In this document: piece after piece, positions 41,112 to 51,648 of the stretch
Numbering within the stretch: the stretch's first letter is position 1
Layout: the number at the start of each line of letters is the position of its first letter
From: Methylophilales bacterium UBA4017
GTDB taxonomy: Bacteria; Pseudomonadota; Gammaproteobacteria; Burkholderiales; Methylophilaceae
Direction of reading: 5' to 3'
Length of the DNA: 64,000 bases
NCBI GenBank assembly: GCA_002384685.1
Contig: DGAZ01000047.1
Span: 51,342-115,341, forward strand
Notes under the pieces: model-generated
Told to the model about the DNA's origin: nothing
What the model saw: the letters and a program-made list of their open reading frames with translations, nothing else
The model's database searches: none
Made by a program: the position numbers and the translations under genes

Positions 41112-41715
41112 GTTATTTCTTACAATCACTTTTTGTTTTTTTTCGCTTATATCGATAGCCAATGACGACCCAAGCTTCACTCAAATAGTGAATGAAATGA
41201 AGGCGGTCAAGGGTAATTTTTCCCAGCAAGTAATTGATCGGAAAGGGAATTTGGTACAAAAAATCAGCGGAGATTTCTTATTCAAAAAACCTAATTTTTT
41301 TAAATGGAATTACATTAACCCTATTCAAAGTCAGATCATCAGTGACGGTGAGCTTCTTTATCTTTATGATCCGGATTTAAAGCAAGTGGTAATTAGCCCA
41401 TTAAAAAAATTAGGAGGTATTAGTCCAGCAATGCTTTTAGTTAGCTCTTCGGCCTCAAAATATTTCATTATCAATAGTGTAGAGCAAACAGGGTATAAAA
41501 ATACTTTTGAGGCCATACCTAAAAACCTTCAGGAAGCATCATTTAGTAAAGTGTTAATACATTTTAACCGGGGTCTGTTATCTGAAATGCACATTATTGA
41601 TAACTTTGATCATAAAACTCAGATTTATTTTGACAACATTGTGAATAATCACGTAATAAATGACGCTTCATTCCTTTTTAATATACCTGAGGGTGTTGAT
41701 GTCATTAAAAATTAA
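41104..41715 (+). CDS. lolA: Outer-membrane lipoprotein carrier LolA
   Basis: Periplasmic chaperone that carries lipoproteins from LolCDE to the outer membrane. The start [14 protein letters not shown] gives 203 residues with a clear signal peptide (about 1-18, cleavage before NDDPSF); it overlaps the ftsK stop by 8 bases. The mature part has the LolA pattern [32 protein letters not shown] and [16 protein letters not shown]. The ftsK-lolA-rarA order matches many beta- and gammaproteobacteria. Confidence 0.94.
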   Translation: MIRLFLTITFCFFSLISIANDDPSFTQIVNEMKAVKGNFSQQVIDRKGNLVQKISGDFLFKKPNFFKWNYINPIQSQIISDGELLYLYDPDLKQVVISPLKKLGGISPAMLLVSSSASKYFIINSVEQTGYKNTFEAIPKNLQEASFSKVLIHFNRGLLSEMHIIDNFDHKTQIYFDNIVNNHVINDASFLFNIPEGVDVIKN

Positions 41716-43017
41716 ATGAATGAGAAATTAACCAAACCACTTGCAGAAATACTAAGACCAAAAAAAGTAGATGACATTATTGGACAAATCGAACTGCTTG
41801 GAGAAGGACAATCACTAAAAGTCGCTATTGAAGGGAATAATCTTCCCTCTATGATTCTTTGGGGCCCTCCTGGAGTTGGTAAAACTTCTGTTGCAAATGT
41901 CATTTCAAACTGTGTAGATTCTGAGTTCCTATCAATCTCTGCAGTGCTGTCTGGAGTAAAAGAAATTAGAGAGGCAATTGAAAAAGCCCAATTCATGAAG
42001 GAGCACCAACAAAGAAATACCATCCTATTTGTTGATGAAGTCCATCGTTTTAATAAAAGCCAACAAGATGCTTTTTTGCCTCATATTGAGTCCGGTCTTA
42101 TCACTTTTATCGGCGCAACAACAGAAAATCCATCCTTTGAAGTCAATTCGGCACTGTTAAGCAGGTGCCAGGTATATATTTTAAAAACTTTGAGCGGCCA
42201 GGAATTGCAATCAATCCTTGACAAGGCTTTAGAGCTTTACCCAGAAAGAAGCATCAATGAAACAGCGAGAGCTTTGGTGGTAAGTTACGCCGATGGTGAC
42301 GCAAGAAAGTTGATTAATTTGGCTGAAATGCTACTAGCCTCCGATGCTAAGGACAACAAGGCTGGTATTGATGAAAATGATGTTAAGAGAATTGTTGCAG
42401 ACAAGACTAGAAGGTTTGATAAAGGTGGCGATCAATTTTATGATCAAATTTCCGCTCTACATAAATCGGTAAGAGGTTCAAACCCTGACGCTTCTCTGTA
42501 TTGGTTATTTAAGATGCTGGATGGTGGGGCAGACCCCTTGTATCTCGCAAGACGTATAATAAGAATTGCAATTGAGGATATTGGCCTGGCTGACCCTAGG
42601 GCTCAAACAATTGCATTAGAGGCATACCAGATTTATGAGCGACTAGGCTTTCCTGAGGCGGAGCTAGCTCTTTCTAATGCAGTTATCTACCTATCAATGG
42701 CTCCAAAAAGTAATAGTGCTTACCATGCATACAATACTGTTAAGGCATATATAGCTAATCAAGGTCACTTTAACGTACCCGTACATCTAAAAAATGCACC
42801 AACTAAGCTTATGGACGATCTTGGATTTGGTAAAAATTACAGATATGCTCATAATGAGGAACACGCTTATGCTGCGGGAGAAAAATATTTTCCAGACGAG
42901 GTAGAACCTGTAGAATTTTATAAACCAACAGACCGTGGATTAGAGAAGAAAATAAGTGAAAAAAAACTATTTTTAAAACAATTAGACCAACAACATAAAA
43001 AAAATAAGTCGGAATAG
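41716..43017 (+). CDS. rarA: Replication-associated recombination protein RarA
   Basis: AAA+ ATPase (MgsA/WRNIP1 family) acting at stalled forks. It is 433 residues: Walker A WGPPGVGKTSVA near residue 50, Walker B ILFVDEVHRFNKSQQD, sensor GATTENPSFEVNSALLSRC, and the C-terminal tetramerisation region with SVRGSNPDASLYWLFKMLDGG and IAIEDIGLADP. It starts on the base following the lolA stop. Confidence 0.95.
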   Translation: MNEKLTKPLAEILRPKKVDDIIGQIELLGEGQSLKVAIEGNNLPSMILWGPPGVGKTSVANVISNCVDSEFLSISAVLSGVKEIREAIEKAQFMKEHQQRNTILFVDEVHRFNKSQQDAFLPHIESGLITFIGATTENPSFEVNSALLSRCQVYILKTLSGQELQSILDKALELYPERSINETARALVVSYADGDARKLINLAEMLLASDAKDNKAGIDENDVKRIVADKTRRFDKGGDQFYDQISALHKSVRGSNPDASLYWLFKMLDGGADPLYLARRIIRIAIEDIGLADPRAQTIALEAYQIYERLGFPEAELALSNAVIYLSMAPKSNSAYHAYNTVKAYIANQGHFNVPVHLKNAPTKLMDDLGFGKNYRYAHNEEHAYAAGEKYFPDEVEPVEFYKPTDRGLEKKISEKKLFLKQLDQQHKKNKSE

Positions 43018-43022
43018 TCAAA

Positions 43023-44300
43023 ATGATAGATATTAATGAATTAAGAAATGAAATAGATGGGGTAGATTTAAGATTAAGGTCCAGAGGCTTTGTATTTGAC
43101 AAGGAATTGTTTGTTGAGCTGGAAAAGCAAAGAAAAGTCCACCAAATTAATGCTCAGGACCTACAAGAAAAAAGAAATGATATCTCCAAGAAAATAGGAA
43201 TAGAAAAGTCCAAGGGAAATAATGCGGAGAAGTTAATGACTGATGTGGCCCAAATTAATGAGTCACTAAAAAATCAAAATAATGCTTTATATTCTATTCA
43301 AAATAAAATCCAAGACTATTTACTTAATGTCCCTAATCTTCCTCATAAATCTGTGCCACATGGGCTTAGTGAAGCGAGTAATATGGTTGTTAAGGAGGTT
43401 GGGGATAAAAAAATTTTTGATTTTGAGGTAAAAGATCATGTGGATTTAGGTCAGAGATTAGGCCTTGATTTTGATATGGGCAGCAAGCTATCAGGTTCTA
43501 GATTTGCGGTTATACGATCAAAGCTAGCCTTACTTCATAGGGCTCTGGGACAATTCATGCTCGATACCCACACTCAAGACCATGGCTATGAAGAATGTTA
43601 CACACCTTATTTAGTGAACAATGAGTCACTTTTAGGAACTGGGCAGCTACCAAAGTTTGAAGAAGACCTTTTTATTACAAAAAAAGGTGGTAGTGAGGAT
43701 AGCCTTTATTTAATTCCAACAGGCGAGGTGCCACTAACCAACTTTGTCCGCGACACAATTGTAGATAAAAATGATCTTCCAATGAAATTGACGGCGCTAA
43801 CCCCATGTTTCAGGTCTGAAGCTGGATCATATGGTAAGGATACCAAAGGTATGATAAGGCAGCATCAATTTGATAAGGTCGAATTGGTCCAAATAACTCA
43901 CCCAGACAAAAGCTATGAGGCCTTAGAGGAAATGCTGGGCCATGCAGAAAGTATCATGCAAAAACTTAATCTACCATACCGGGTAGTATCCTTATGTTCA
44001 GGTGATATGGGTTTTGGTGCTGCAAAAACTTTTGATATAGAAGTATGGGTTCCATCACAGAATTCCTACAGGGAAATCTCATCAGTTTCTAATTGTGAAG
44101 CTTTTCAGGCTAGAAGGCTTATGGCAAGATTTCGTGATGATGACAAGAAAAATAAATATCTACACACATTGAATGGCTCTGGTGTCGCAGTTGGTAGAGC
44201 AATGGTTGCAATTATGGAAAACTATCAATTGAAGAATGGTGATATTCAGGTCCCAGAAGTTCTAATTCCTTATATGGGCGGGGTAGAAGTTATCTCTTAA
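43023..44300 (+). CDS. serS: Seryl-tRNA synthetase
   Basis: Class II synthetase charging tRNA-Ser. It is 425 residues: an N-terminal tRNA-binding coiled coil (about 30-100), then the catalytic core with motif 1 near GSRFAVIRSKLALLHRALGQF, motif 2 LTPCFRSEAGSYGKDTKGMIRQHQF and motif 3 NGSGVAVGRAMVAIMENYQ. It follows rarA by 5 bases, and its stop lies in TTAA shared with convergent rpiA. Confidence 0.97.
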   Translation: MIDINELRNEIDGVDLRLRSRGFVFDKELFVELEKQRKVHQINAQDLQEKRNDISKKIGIEKSKGNNAEKLMTDVAQINESLKNQNNALYSIQNKIQDYLLNVPNLPHKSVPHGLSEASNMVVKEVGDKKIFDFEVKDHVDLGQRLGLDFDMGSKLSGSRFAVIRSKLALLHRALGQFMLDTHTQDHGYEECYTPYLVNNESLLGTGQLPKFEEDLFITKKGGSEDSLYLIPTGEVPLTNFVRDTIVDKNDLPMKLTALTPCFRSEAGSYGKDTKGMIRQHQFDKVELVQITHPDKSYEALEEMLGHAESIMQKLNLPYRVVSLCSGDMGFGAAKTFDIEVWVPSQNSYREISSVSNCEAFQARRLMARFRDDDKKNKYLHTLNGSGVAVGRAMVAIMENYQLKNGDIQVPEVLIPYMGGVEVIS

Positions 44301-45007
44301 GTGTATTCAGAGGTAATTTTTTTTATCTGACCATTATCAGCAATTAAAGCTAGCTTACTTATGCCTAAAAATAACCCATGCTCAAATACACCTGGGATGC
44401 CTGCAATTTCCATTTCTAATTCTTTTAAGTTTGTGTAATTGAAATCGCAGTCCAAGACATAGTTTCCGTATGACGTTATTGCAAAAGCATTTTTGGTTAA
44501 ATTTTCCCTCACCTCACATCCAGTTGCCAGTTTTTCAATAATATTTTTAGTTATTTTCCATGCAATTGGCGTTATTTCGATAGGAATTGGGTACTTTTCA
44601 CCGATTTTAGATACCATTTTAGATTGATCGCTAATCACTATAAAGTTCTTGCTGGCTCTTGCTAAGATCTTCTCACGAATTAGATCGTAGCCTCTTCCTT
44701 TAAGCACCTCTAAATTTTCTGTGATTTCATCAGCACCATCAATATAGAGATCAATTTCGGTTATATTATCCATAGAAATATAATTCAAACCAACTGCATT
44801 AGCTTTTTCATGGCTTGCTGTTGAGCTTGCAACCACCTGAATATTAAGTGATTCACTAGAAATTTTTTTTGCTAAGCTTTCGATAAATATATTGGCCGTT
44901 GACCCAGTACCAAGCCCAACGACAGAATTATTTTTAACATAATCTAGCGCTGCATGCGCAACTAATTCTTTATCATTCATGTTTATCCGATTATTTTGTT
45001 CATTCAT
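44297..45007 (-). CDS. rpiA: Ribose-5-phosphate isomerase A
   Basis: Interconverts ribose-5-phosphate and ribulose-5-phosphate, feeding the RuMP cycle and nucleotide synthesis. It is 236 residues from the first ATG, or 227 from the second at 44980, where the family-like MNDKELVAHAALDYV starts. Motifs are VGLGTGSTANIFIESL, LYIDGADEI, KGRGYDLIREKILARAS. A 13-base direct repeat (44974-44986 and 45001-45013), exactly 27 bases apart, has produced the two candidate starts. Confidence 0.95.
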   Translation of the reverse strand: MNEQNNRINMNDKELVAHAALDYVKNNSVVGLGTGSTANIFIESLAKKISSESLNIQVVASSTASHEKANAVGLNYISMDNITEIDLYIDGADEITENLEVLKGRGYDLIREKILARASKNFIVISDQSKMVSKIGEKYPIPIEITPIAWKITKNIIEKLATGCEVRENLTKNAFAITSYGNYVLDCDFNYTNLKELEMEIAGIPGVFEHGLFLGISKLALIADNGQIKKITSEYT

Positions 45008-45054
45008 GTTTATAATACTTCCTTGATTTTAGATAGCAATCGATGTGAGCGTCT

Positions 45055-48000
45055 TTGGCAAAAGATATTTCAGAAAATGATTTCCATATTAATTCTAATA
45101 CCTCTCAAAGCATCGAGATTGGTAGGATATTCTACGACTTCCTAAGTAAAAATGGCAAGTCGTTAAATATCTTTACTGCCAGTGTCTTCGACTCGATTAG
45201 GCTTAAGGAAGAGATTTCATGGTTTTATCCAAAGCTAAGGGTGAACCACTTCCCGGACTGGGAAACTCTTCCTTACGATCAGATATCTCCACACCCCGAT
45301 CTTACGTCTGAGCGCCTGTTAACGCTCTACCAAATGACTCAAAAAGAATTTGATATCAATCTACTCCCATTAACGACGTCCCTCCATCTTTTGCCCCCAC
45401 GGTCCTATATAGAAAAATTTAGTTTTAACTTTAAGACTGGACAGGATGTCGATATCCATTTATTTAAAAGTAGACTTGTTGACAATGGATACTTTTACGT
45501 AGAAAAAGTTATGAATCCAGGAGAGTTTGCAATGAGGGGAGGGATTGTTGATCTTTACCCTATGGGGTCTATAGTGCCTTACCGAATTGATTTTTTTGAT
45601 AATGAAATTGATTCAATAAGAACTTTTGACGTAGATACACAGCGCAGTTTGTACCCTACAAACAAAATAAAATTACTCCCTGCAAGAGAGTGCCCTTTAG
45701 ACGAATCTGGAGTAAGCACATTCAGAAATAATTATCGAGAAAGATTTGAAGGTGATTTATCTAAGGCAAAGCTTTATAAGAGTATTAGCAAGGGAATTCC
45801 TTTTGCAGGAATGGAATGGTACCTCCCTTTATTTTTTGGAGAAACTAACTCAATATTTGATTATATAGACCCAACTGATGCAGTCCTGCAGCTCGGCGAT
45901 GTCTCTAAGGCGGCGAACGAATATTGGTCTGAAACAGAAAGCCGCTTCCGTTTATATGCATACGATGCTGAGAGACCAATACTAAACCCCAAAGACTTCC
46001 TTTTACAGCCTGATCTATTTTTTAAGACGATCAAGAATTATGAGGAGGTCAAGAAAACCAAAGGTTTCTTAAAAGCTGTTGATGATATTGCTATTGAAAG
46101 AAATACTTCGCCACCATTACAAAAGCTAATAAAGTTAATAGAAAAAAATCAAAGAAGGCTTTTAATTTGTTCGGAAGGTTTAGGTAGAAGAGAGTCGCTA
46201 TCTGATTTACTTAAACAGTCTGGTATTAGTTTTAGTATAGTTGAAAGTTGGAATGACTTTATCTCATCAGGGGATAATGTTTGCCTCATATCTAGCCCAT
46301 TGCACAACGGATTCACGACCACCGATTATCTTATTATTACTGAGAATGAGATTTTCCCAAATTTTGTTAGGCAGATAAAAAAAACCAAGCGAAATAAAAG
46401 TTTTAACAATGAAGGTATTGTTAAAGACCTTACTGAGCTTGGTATTGGGGACCCAGTCGTCCACGAGCAACATGGGGTTGGTAGATACCAAGGTTTAGTT
46501 GATTTAGATTATGGCGACGGAATGACAGAATTTTTAGTCTTACATTACGACAGAGATGATAAATTATATGTTCCCGTATCTCAGCTTCATTTGATTTCAA
46601 GGTATTCAGGTGGGCCTTATGAAACGGCGCCAATTCATAAGTTAGGAAGTGGTTCTTGGGAAAAAGCTAAGAAAAAAGCATTACTTCAGATTCATGATAC
46701 TGCGGCAGAGCTTTTAGACCTTTATGCTAAAAGATCGTTGCAGAAGGGGTATAGCTCAAAAATAAATCTCAATGACTATAACTCATTTGTTGAGGGGTTT
46801 CCTTTTGAAGAAACAGTGGATCAAAAAGAGACTATAGAGCGCGTAATAGAAGACATGGAGTCCGGAAAGCCTATGGACCGACTTGTTTGTGGTGATGTGG
46901 GTTTCGGTAAAACTGAGGTAGCCCTAAGAGCTGCATTTATTTCAGCCTTAAATAGTAAGCAAGTTATTGTTTTGGTACCTACAACACTCTTGGCTGAGCA
47001 ACATTTTAATAATTTTAGTGATCGCTTTGCAAGATGGCCAATAAAAATAGAAGAGATATCAAGGTTTAAGTCAAAAAAACAGCAGGCTGAAACTCTAAAA
47101 AATCTTCAGGAGGGAAAGGTAGACATTATTATAGGAACTCATCGCCTTCTTCAGCCTGATATTAAATTTAAAGATCTTGGTCTGGTTATTATTGATGAGG
47201 AACATAGATTCGGAGTTAGACAAAAAGAAAAGCTCAAGGCTTTTAGAAGAAATATTGATGTTCTAGCATTAACTGCAACCCCAATACCAAGGACACTATC
47301 TATGGCAATGGAGGGCCTAAGAGAATTCTCAATCATTTCAACCCCACCTCAAAAACGGTTATCAATAAAAACATTTGTGGTAAATGCTAGCCAAGGAATA
47401 ATCAAGGAGGCAGTATCAAGGGAGTTTAATAGGGGTGGCCAAGTGTACTTTCTTCACAATGAAGTGAACACAATTGAGTCAATGCGTGAAAAGTTATCCA
47501 AATTGTTACCTGAAGCCAGAATTGGAGTTGCTCATGGCCAACTCCAAGAAAAAGAGTTGGAGCATGTAATGCAAGACTTTCACCAGCAAAGAATTAATGT
47601 GCTTCTATGCTCAACCATCATTGAGACCGGGATCGATATCCCAACAGCAAATACGATAATTATGAATCGGGCTGATAAGTTTGGATTAGCTCAGCTTCAC
47701 CAGCTTCGAGGGAGGGTGGGAAGGTCTCATCATCAAGCCTATGCTTATTTATTAGTCGACGAGGATAGAAAGCTGACATCTAATGCTAAAAAACGTCTTG
47801 AAGCCATTCAGCTAATGGAAGATCTTGGGGCTGGATACCATCTTGCTATGCATGATCTAGAGATACGTGGGGCAGGGGAGCTGTTGGGTGACAACCAAAG
47901 TGGGCAGATGCATGAGATTGGGTTTAGTTTATATATGGACATGCTAAACCATGCCATTAAACAGCTTAAAAAAGGAGAAAAGCTTGATCTTGAAGCGCCT

Positions 48001-48444
48001 ATAACCTCAAACAAAGAGATTAATATCCATACCCCGACAATACTTACCCAAACCTACTGTCCAAACACAAATGAAAGGCTAATAATTTACAAAAGATTTT
48101 CAAGTTGTAAGACGCGCATAGAATTGAAAGACCTTAAGGAGGAGCTCATTGATAGGTTTGGTTTGATGCCAGAACAGACAAAAAATTTAGTGTTATTCCA
48201 TGAGCTAAGAATCGATATTGCATCTACTGATGTGCTTAAAATTGATTCAGGGAAGTCGATTACAGAGATCACTTTTAAGAAGGGTACAAATATTGACCCG
48301 ATCCAAATTATAGATCTATTACAAAGTGATCGTCGTTTTAAAATGAACGGACCTGATAGGATTAAGATTTCTGCCTCTATTGATGATCCTTTTGAAAGAG
48401 TGGCATTCATTGTTGATACATTAGATAAATTAAAGACGAATTAA
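45055..48444 (+). CDS. mfd: Transcription-repair coupling factor Mfd
   Basis: Removes stalled RNA polymerase at lesions and recruits UvrA. It is 1129 residues: a UvrB-like N-terminal region (with LPYDQISPHPDLTSERL and GGIVDLYPMG), the RNA-polymerase-interacting domain (IGDPVVHEQHGVGRYQGL, about 463-480), the RecG-like translocase with Walker A CGDVGFGKTEVALRA and Walker B IIDEEHRFGVRQKEKL, and the C-terminal TRCF domain. The start is TTG, with an in-frame stop 9 bases earlier. Its end overlaps convergent addA by 15 bases. Confidence 0.96.
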   Translation: MAKDISENDFHINSNTSQSIEIGRIFYDFLSKNGKSLNIFTASVFDSIRLKEEISWFYPKLRVNHFPDWETLPYDQISPHPDLTSERLLTLYQMTQKEFDINLLPLTTSLHLLPPRSYIEKFSFNFKTGQDVDIHLFKSRLVDNGYFYVEKVMNPGEFAMRGGIVDLYPMGSIVPYRIDFFDNEIDSIRTFDVDTQRSLYPTNKIKLLPARECPLDESGVSTFRNNYRERFEGDLSKAKLYKSISKGIPFAGMEWYLPLFFGETNSIFDYIDPTDAVLQLGDVSKAANEYWSETESRFRLYAYDAERPILNPKDFLLQPDLFFKTIKNYEEVKKTKGFLKAVDDIAIERNTSPPLQKLIKLIEKNQRRLLICSEGLGRRESLSDLLKQSGISFSIVESWNDFISSGDNVCLISSPLHNGFTTTDYLIITENEIFPNFVRQIKKTKRNKSFNNEGIVKDLTELGIGDPVVHEQHGVGRYQGLVDLDYGDGMTEFLVLHYDRDDKLYVPVSQLHLISRYSGGPYETAPIHKLGSGSWEKAKKKALLQIHDTAAELLDLYAKRSLQKGYSSKINLNDYNSFVEGFPFEETVDQKETIERVIEDMESGKPMDRLVCGDVGFGKTEVALRAAFISALNSKQVIVLVPTTLLAEQHFNNFSDRFARWPIKIEEISRFKSKKQQAETLKNLQEGKVDIIIGTHRLLQPDIKFKDLGLVIIDEEHRFGVRQKEKLKAFRRNIDVLALTATPIPRTLSMAMEGLREFSIISTPPQKRLSIKTFVVNASQGIIKEAVSREFNRGGQVYFLHNEVNTIESMREKLSKLLPEARIGVAHGQLQEKELEHVMQDFHQQRINVLLCSTIIETGIDIPTANTIIMNRADKFGLAQLHQLRGRVGRSHHQAYAYLLVDEDRKLTSNAKKRLEAIQLMEDLGAGYHLAMHDLEIRGAGELLGDNQSGQMHEIGFSLYMDMLNHAIKQLKKGEKLDLEAPITSNKEINIHTPTILTQTYCPNTNERLIIYKRFSSCKTRIELKDLKEELIDRFGLMPEQTKNLVLFHELRIDIASTDVLKIDSGKSITEITFKKGTNIDPIQIIDLLQSDRRFKMNGPDRIKISASIDDPFERVAFIVDTLDKLKTN

Positions 48445-51400
48445 TTTACCCTGGGGTGCAAAATAGATAGCTTTTATTACAGGGTATTTATCATCAAAAA
48501 GAGACTCATAAATATTCAGCTGTCGGAGATGTTTTTTTGCTTCAATACTTAGGTCCTTGTCGCCAAATAAAACCTTATAATCGATTATCCATCTTGTATT
48601 GTTATGTATAAAAGTTCTGTCCGGTATGCGAATTTCAAAATCATCTCCTAGCATAACTATGTGTTTAAGTTCGAATTGGTCGTCTTCATGGACTTGATAA
48701 ATCCATTGGCCATCCTTGCTGTTGCAAAGAGCACTAAGAGATTTTTTTATGATACTTACAGCCATTACATTTTGCTCATTTTTGTAACCCTTCTTTTCAA
48801 ACAAGTCTATAATATAATCTAACTTATTACTTAATATATATTCTATATCTAATTGTTTCTTAATAATTAATTTAAAATAATTATGTATAATATTACCAGT
48901 AAATGTATAGACATCCTCATTAGTTATTTTAAGGACTTGATCGTTAATTTTAACCGAAGCATCAGTCTTTTCTACATGCAGTGTCGTGAAATGATTACTT
49001 TTTATGCGCCTTAGTTTTGGTTCATATGATTCGTAATTACTAAGCCCCTTAGTCATTTTTTTTTGAATATCAATAAAATTCCATTGATTAGAATCTTTAA
49101 TAATTGGCCCTAGAATGTTTAACAAGCTATTGGAGTGTGCGTTGAATTCTCCATTTTTAGTTGGCTTTATTGTACCAATCAAATGGCAATCCTCTTTCGC
49201 TCTACTGATACCTACGTAGAGGAGTCTCACCCATTCATTTTTAAGCCTTAACGTCTCCTTAGATCGCTGGTAATCATAAAGGTTGTCTTCGTCTGGGTTA
49301 TAGTTATTAAGAGATAAAATACCATTATCTACAGCGACTATGGAATGTTCGTTGACATTAAGTTGTTGGCTTAGACCGGGAATAATGACAGTGTTAAACT
49401 CTAAGCCTTTTGCTTTATGAATAGTCATAAACTTAATTTCTTTATTTACTTTTTCAATGGATTGGCTGCTTGTATGTAATCGCTCTACTAGCCTAGTTAA
49501 TTGCTCAAAGTCGATTGAAAGTGGTGTGCTTGATTTGTCAATACTATCAAGAAATATGTCAATGTAATCAATATCATCAGGATCCAATAATAGGCCGTCT
49601 CCACGCAATTGCCTCCAAATGGATTCAATAAAAAATCTATGAGAAACTCTTCCACGAATATCTATATGGTTATTAATCACCCCTCTTAGAAAGCCAAGCC
49701 TTACTGCTCCATCCTTTGACAAATTACAGAATATCTTTGGATCATTAATGGCTTCCCATGCAGTCATCTGTTGGTTATCTTCAAATAGGGTACACAGGTC
49801 TGCAAGAGTGAGGCCACACCATGGCGCCCTTAAGGTAGCTACCCAGCTTATCTTGTCGCTTAAATTGTAAAGCGCTTTTGTAAGGGAAAAAATATCCTGA
49901 AAGGACTGTTTGTCTTGAAGCTCATCAATCTCGGTTGTGACTAATTTAAAGCCTTCAGGAATTCCTTTACGTTTAAATAATGTTAGGATTCCTCTTAAGT
50001 GGGATCGGTATGGAGCAATAACAGCAATAGAGTATTCAGAATCCTTTTCATTTGATTTTTCCTTACATATATTAATTATAAGATCGTATACGTAAGCGGC
50101 TTCATTATGTTTGCTGGTAAACGATCTTTTCCCATCATCATTTAGCAAATGGAATCTAATGCCATCTCCACTTTCCAGCTTGTTAGGATCAGATTCGCAA
50201 GCGTTATATTGTATTAAACCCTTATCATTGCAATCTTCTGCTCCAAATGCCTTCCTGTATTCAGAGTTTAGCCAATCACAAATTTTTTTGCTTGAGCGAA
50301 AGTTAACCTTAAGTTTACGACTTATAGGTTTAAGATCTCCTATCCCATTATTTTGTAGATCGTTAAACAGTCTTACCTCAGCTTTCCTAAACCTATAAAT
50401 AGATTGCATAGGATCACCAACAGCAAAAAATGATTTTTTTGGATTTCCTGAAAAGTTATCAGTAAGCTTTTTTATAAATTTAACTTGGGATTCATTTGTG
50501 TCCTGGTATTCATCAATCAGAATATGAGAGACCTGATTATCCAATAGCTCAGCCACCGATGTTTGATCTAATGTAGCGTTTGCATATCTTAGAGCTTGAG
50601 TGAAATCCATTGTTTTAGTAATTAGAAATAGTTTTGATAGATTGGTATCTAAGCTGTAGAGTAGGGATGCTATTTTAGGTGCTATAGCAGGAAAAATATC
50701 CGCAATTTTTTCCACATCTATTACATTAGAAATACTATTTAAATCCTTGAATGTATTGTACTTATTTTTAATTATTTTTTTTAATTTAGCGCTGTGAATA
50801 TTGCTTTCTTCATCACCAGAAAATCCTAATTTACTTCCAAATATTGTCCTAACAGAACCGGTGGTGGTAAGTGCCAACCTTCCTAATTCAAGCCAAAATT
50901 TAATGTTATTGGGCTTGTACAGAAATGGCTTTTTTAAGGATACCGTTTGTGTGTAAATTAGGATACTTTCAATTTCCCTAAGTTCATCAACAGAAAATGC
51001 ATTACTAAATTTATCAATATGTGGTTTTAGTTCAAGCTGGTAATAGTCGTAGGTCTTTTGTTCTATTGTTGAAATATCTGACACCTTGTAATCAGCTACT
51101 AGATCAATCCATTGATCTCTTTTGTCAAGAAGATTGAATAAGTGACTTTTTATTTTGTGTGTGTCGTAGTTTAGGAAACTAATTAATTCTTTTTGCTCGT
51201 TTGCCATGCCTAGAATCGTTGCCGACACTGCTTGCTCATAAAGATCCCTTGGATCTTCAGTAATATTTGCAAGAAATGCATTGCTAAGAATAGGAGCCCT
51301 CCGAATTATTTTAGATGCAAGGCTGTCAATAGTCATTATATCTAGGCTTTCTATAATGTTCACATCCCACCCATGATCACTGGCATTCCTTGTAATTTTT

Positions 51401-51648
51401 TCTACTAATTCCCTATGTCTCGAATCATTCATTGCATTTATTAGCCTAGAACGCATCTCTGCTGCAGCTTTTTTGGTGAATGTAATAGCTACAATTTCAT
51501 TAGGTTTTTCAACAATTCCTAGCAACTTAAGAATTCGCATTACAAGTAATGTTGTTTTTCCTGAGCCAGCAGGGGCGTCTACTACAAATGAATAACGGGG
51601 GTCTGTTACCTCTTCTCTTACCAAATGATCTGAAAGTTGTTCAGACAT
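48430..51648 (-). CDS. addA: AddA-like UvrD-family helicase/nuclease
   Basis: Superfamily 1A helicase of double-strand break repair, about 1072 residues. Helicase motifs: VVDAPAGSGKTTLLVMRIL (motif I, about 22-40), ITFTKKAAAEMRSRL (Ia), HILIDEYQDTNESQVKFI (II), AVGDPMQSIYRFRKAEV (III), FMTIHKAKGLEF (V) and LLYVGISRAKEDCHL (VI). A C-terminal PD-(D/E)XK nuclease is indicated by EIRIPDRTFI and WIIDYK. The start MSEQLSDHLV overlaps the addB stop by 8 bases; a longer frame to 51792 lies inside addB and is not supported. Paired with addB, it would act in place of RecBCD. Confidence 0.87.
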   Translation of the reverse strand: MSEQLSDHLVREEVTDPRYSFVVDAPAGSGKTTLLVMRILKLLGIVEKPNEIVAITFTKKAAAEMRSRLINAMNDSRHRELVEKITRNASDHGWDVNIIESLDIMTIDSLASKIIRRAPILSNAFLANITEDPRDLYEQAVSATILGMANEQKELISFLNYDTHKIKSHLFNLLDKRDQWIDLVADYKVSDISTIEQKTYDYYQLELKPHIDKFSNAFSVDELREIESILIYTQTVSLKKPFLYKPNNIKFWLELGRLALTTTGSVRTIFGSKLGFSGDEESNIHSAKLKKIIKNKYNTFKDLNSISNVIDVEKIADIFPAIAPKIASLLYSLDTNLSKLFLITKTMDFTQALRYANATLDQTSVAELLDNQVSHILIDEYQDTNESQVKFIKKLTDNFSGNPKKSFFAVGDPMQSIYRFRKAEVRLFNDLQNNGIGDLKPISRKLKVNFRSSKKICDWLNSEYRKAFGAEDCNDKGLIQYNACESDPNKLESGDGIRFHLLNDDGKRSFTSKHNEAAYVYDLIINICKEKSNEKDSEYSIAVIAPYRSHLRGILTLFKRKGIPEGFKLVTTEIDELQDKQSFQDIFSLTKALYNLSDKISWVATLRAPWCGLTLADLCTLFEDNQQMTAWEAINDPKIFCNLSKDGAVRLGFLRGVINNHIDIRGRVSHRFFIESIWRQLRGDGLLLDPDDIDYIDIFLDSIDKSSTPLSIDFEQLTRLVERLHTSSQSIEKVNKEIKFMTIHKAKGLEFNTVIIPGLSQQLNVNEHSIVAVDNGILSLNNYNPDEDNLYDYQRSKETLRLKNEWVRLLYVGISRAKEDCHLIGTIKPTKNGEFNAHSNSLLNILGPIIKDSNQWNFIDIQKKMTKGLSNYESYEPKLRRIKSNHFTTLHVEKTDASVKINDQVLKITNEDVYTFTGNIIHNYFKLIIKKQLDIEYILSNKLDYIIDLFEKKGYKNEQNVMAVSIIKKSLSALCNSKDGQWIYQVHEDDQFELKHIVMLGDDFEIRIPDRTFIHNNTRWIIDYKVLFGDKDLSIEAKKHLRQLNIYESLFDDKYPVIKAIYFAPQGKLIRL

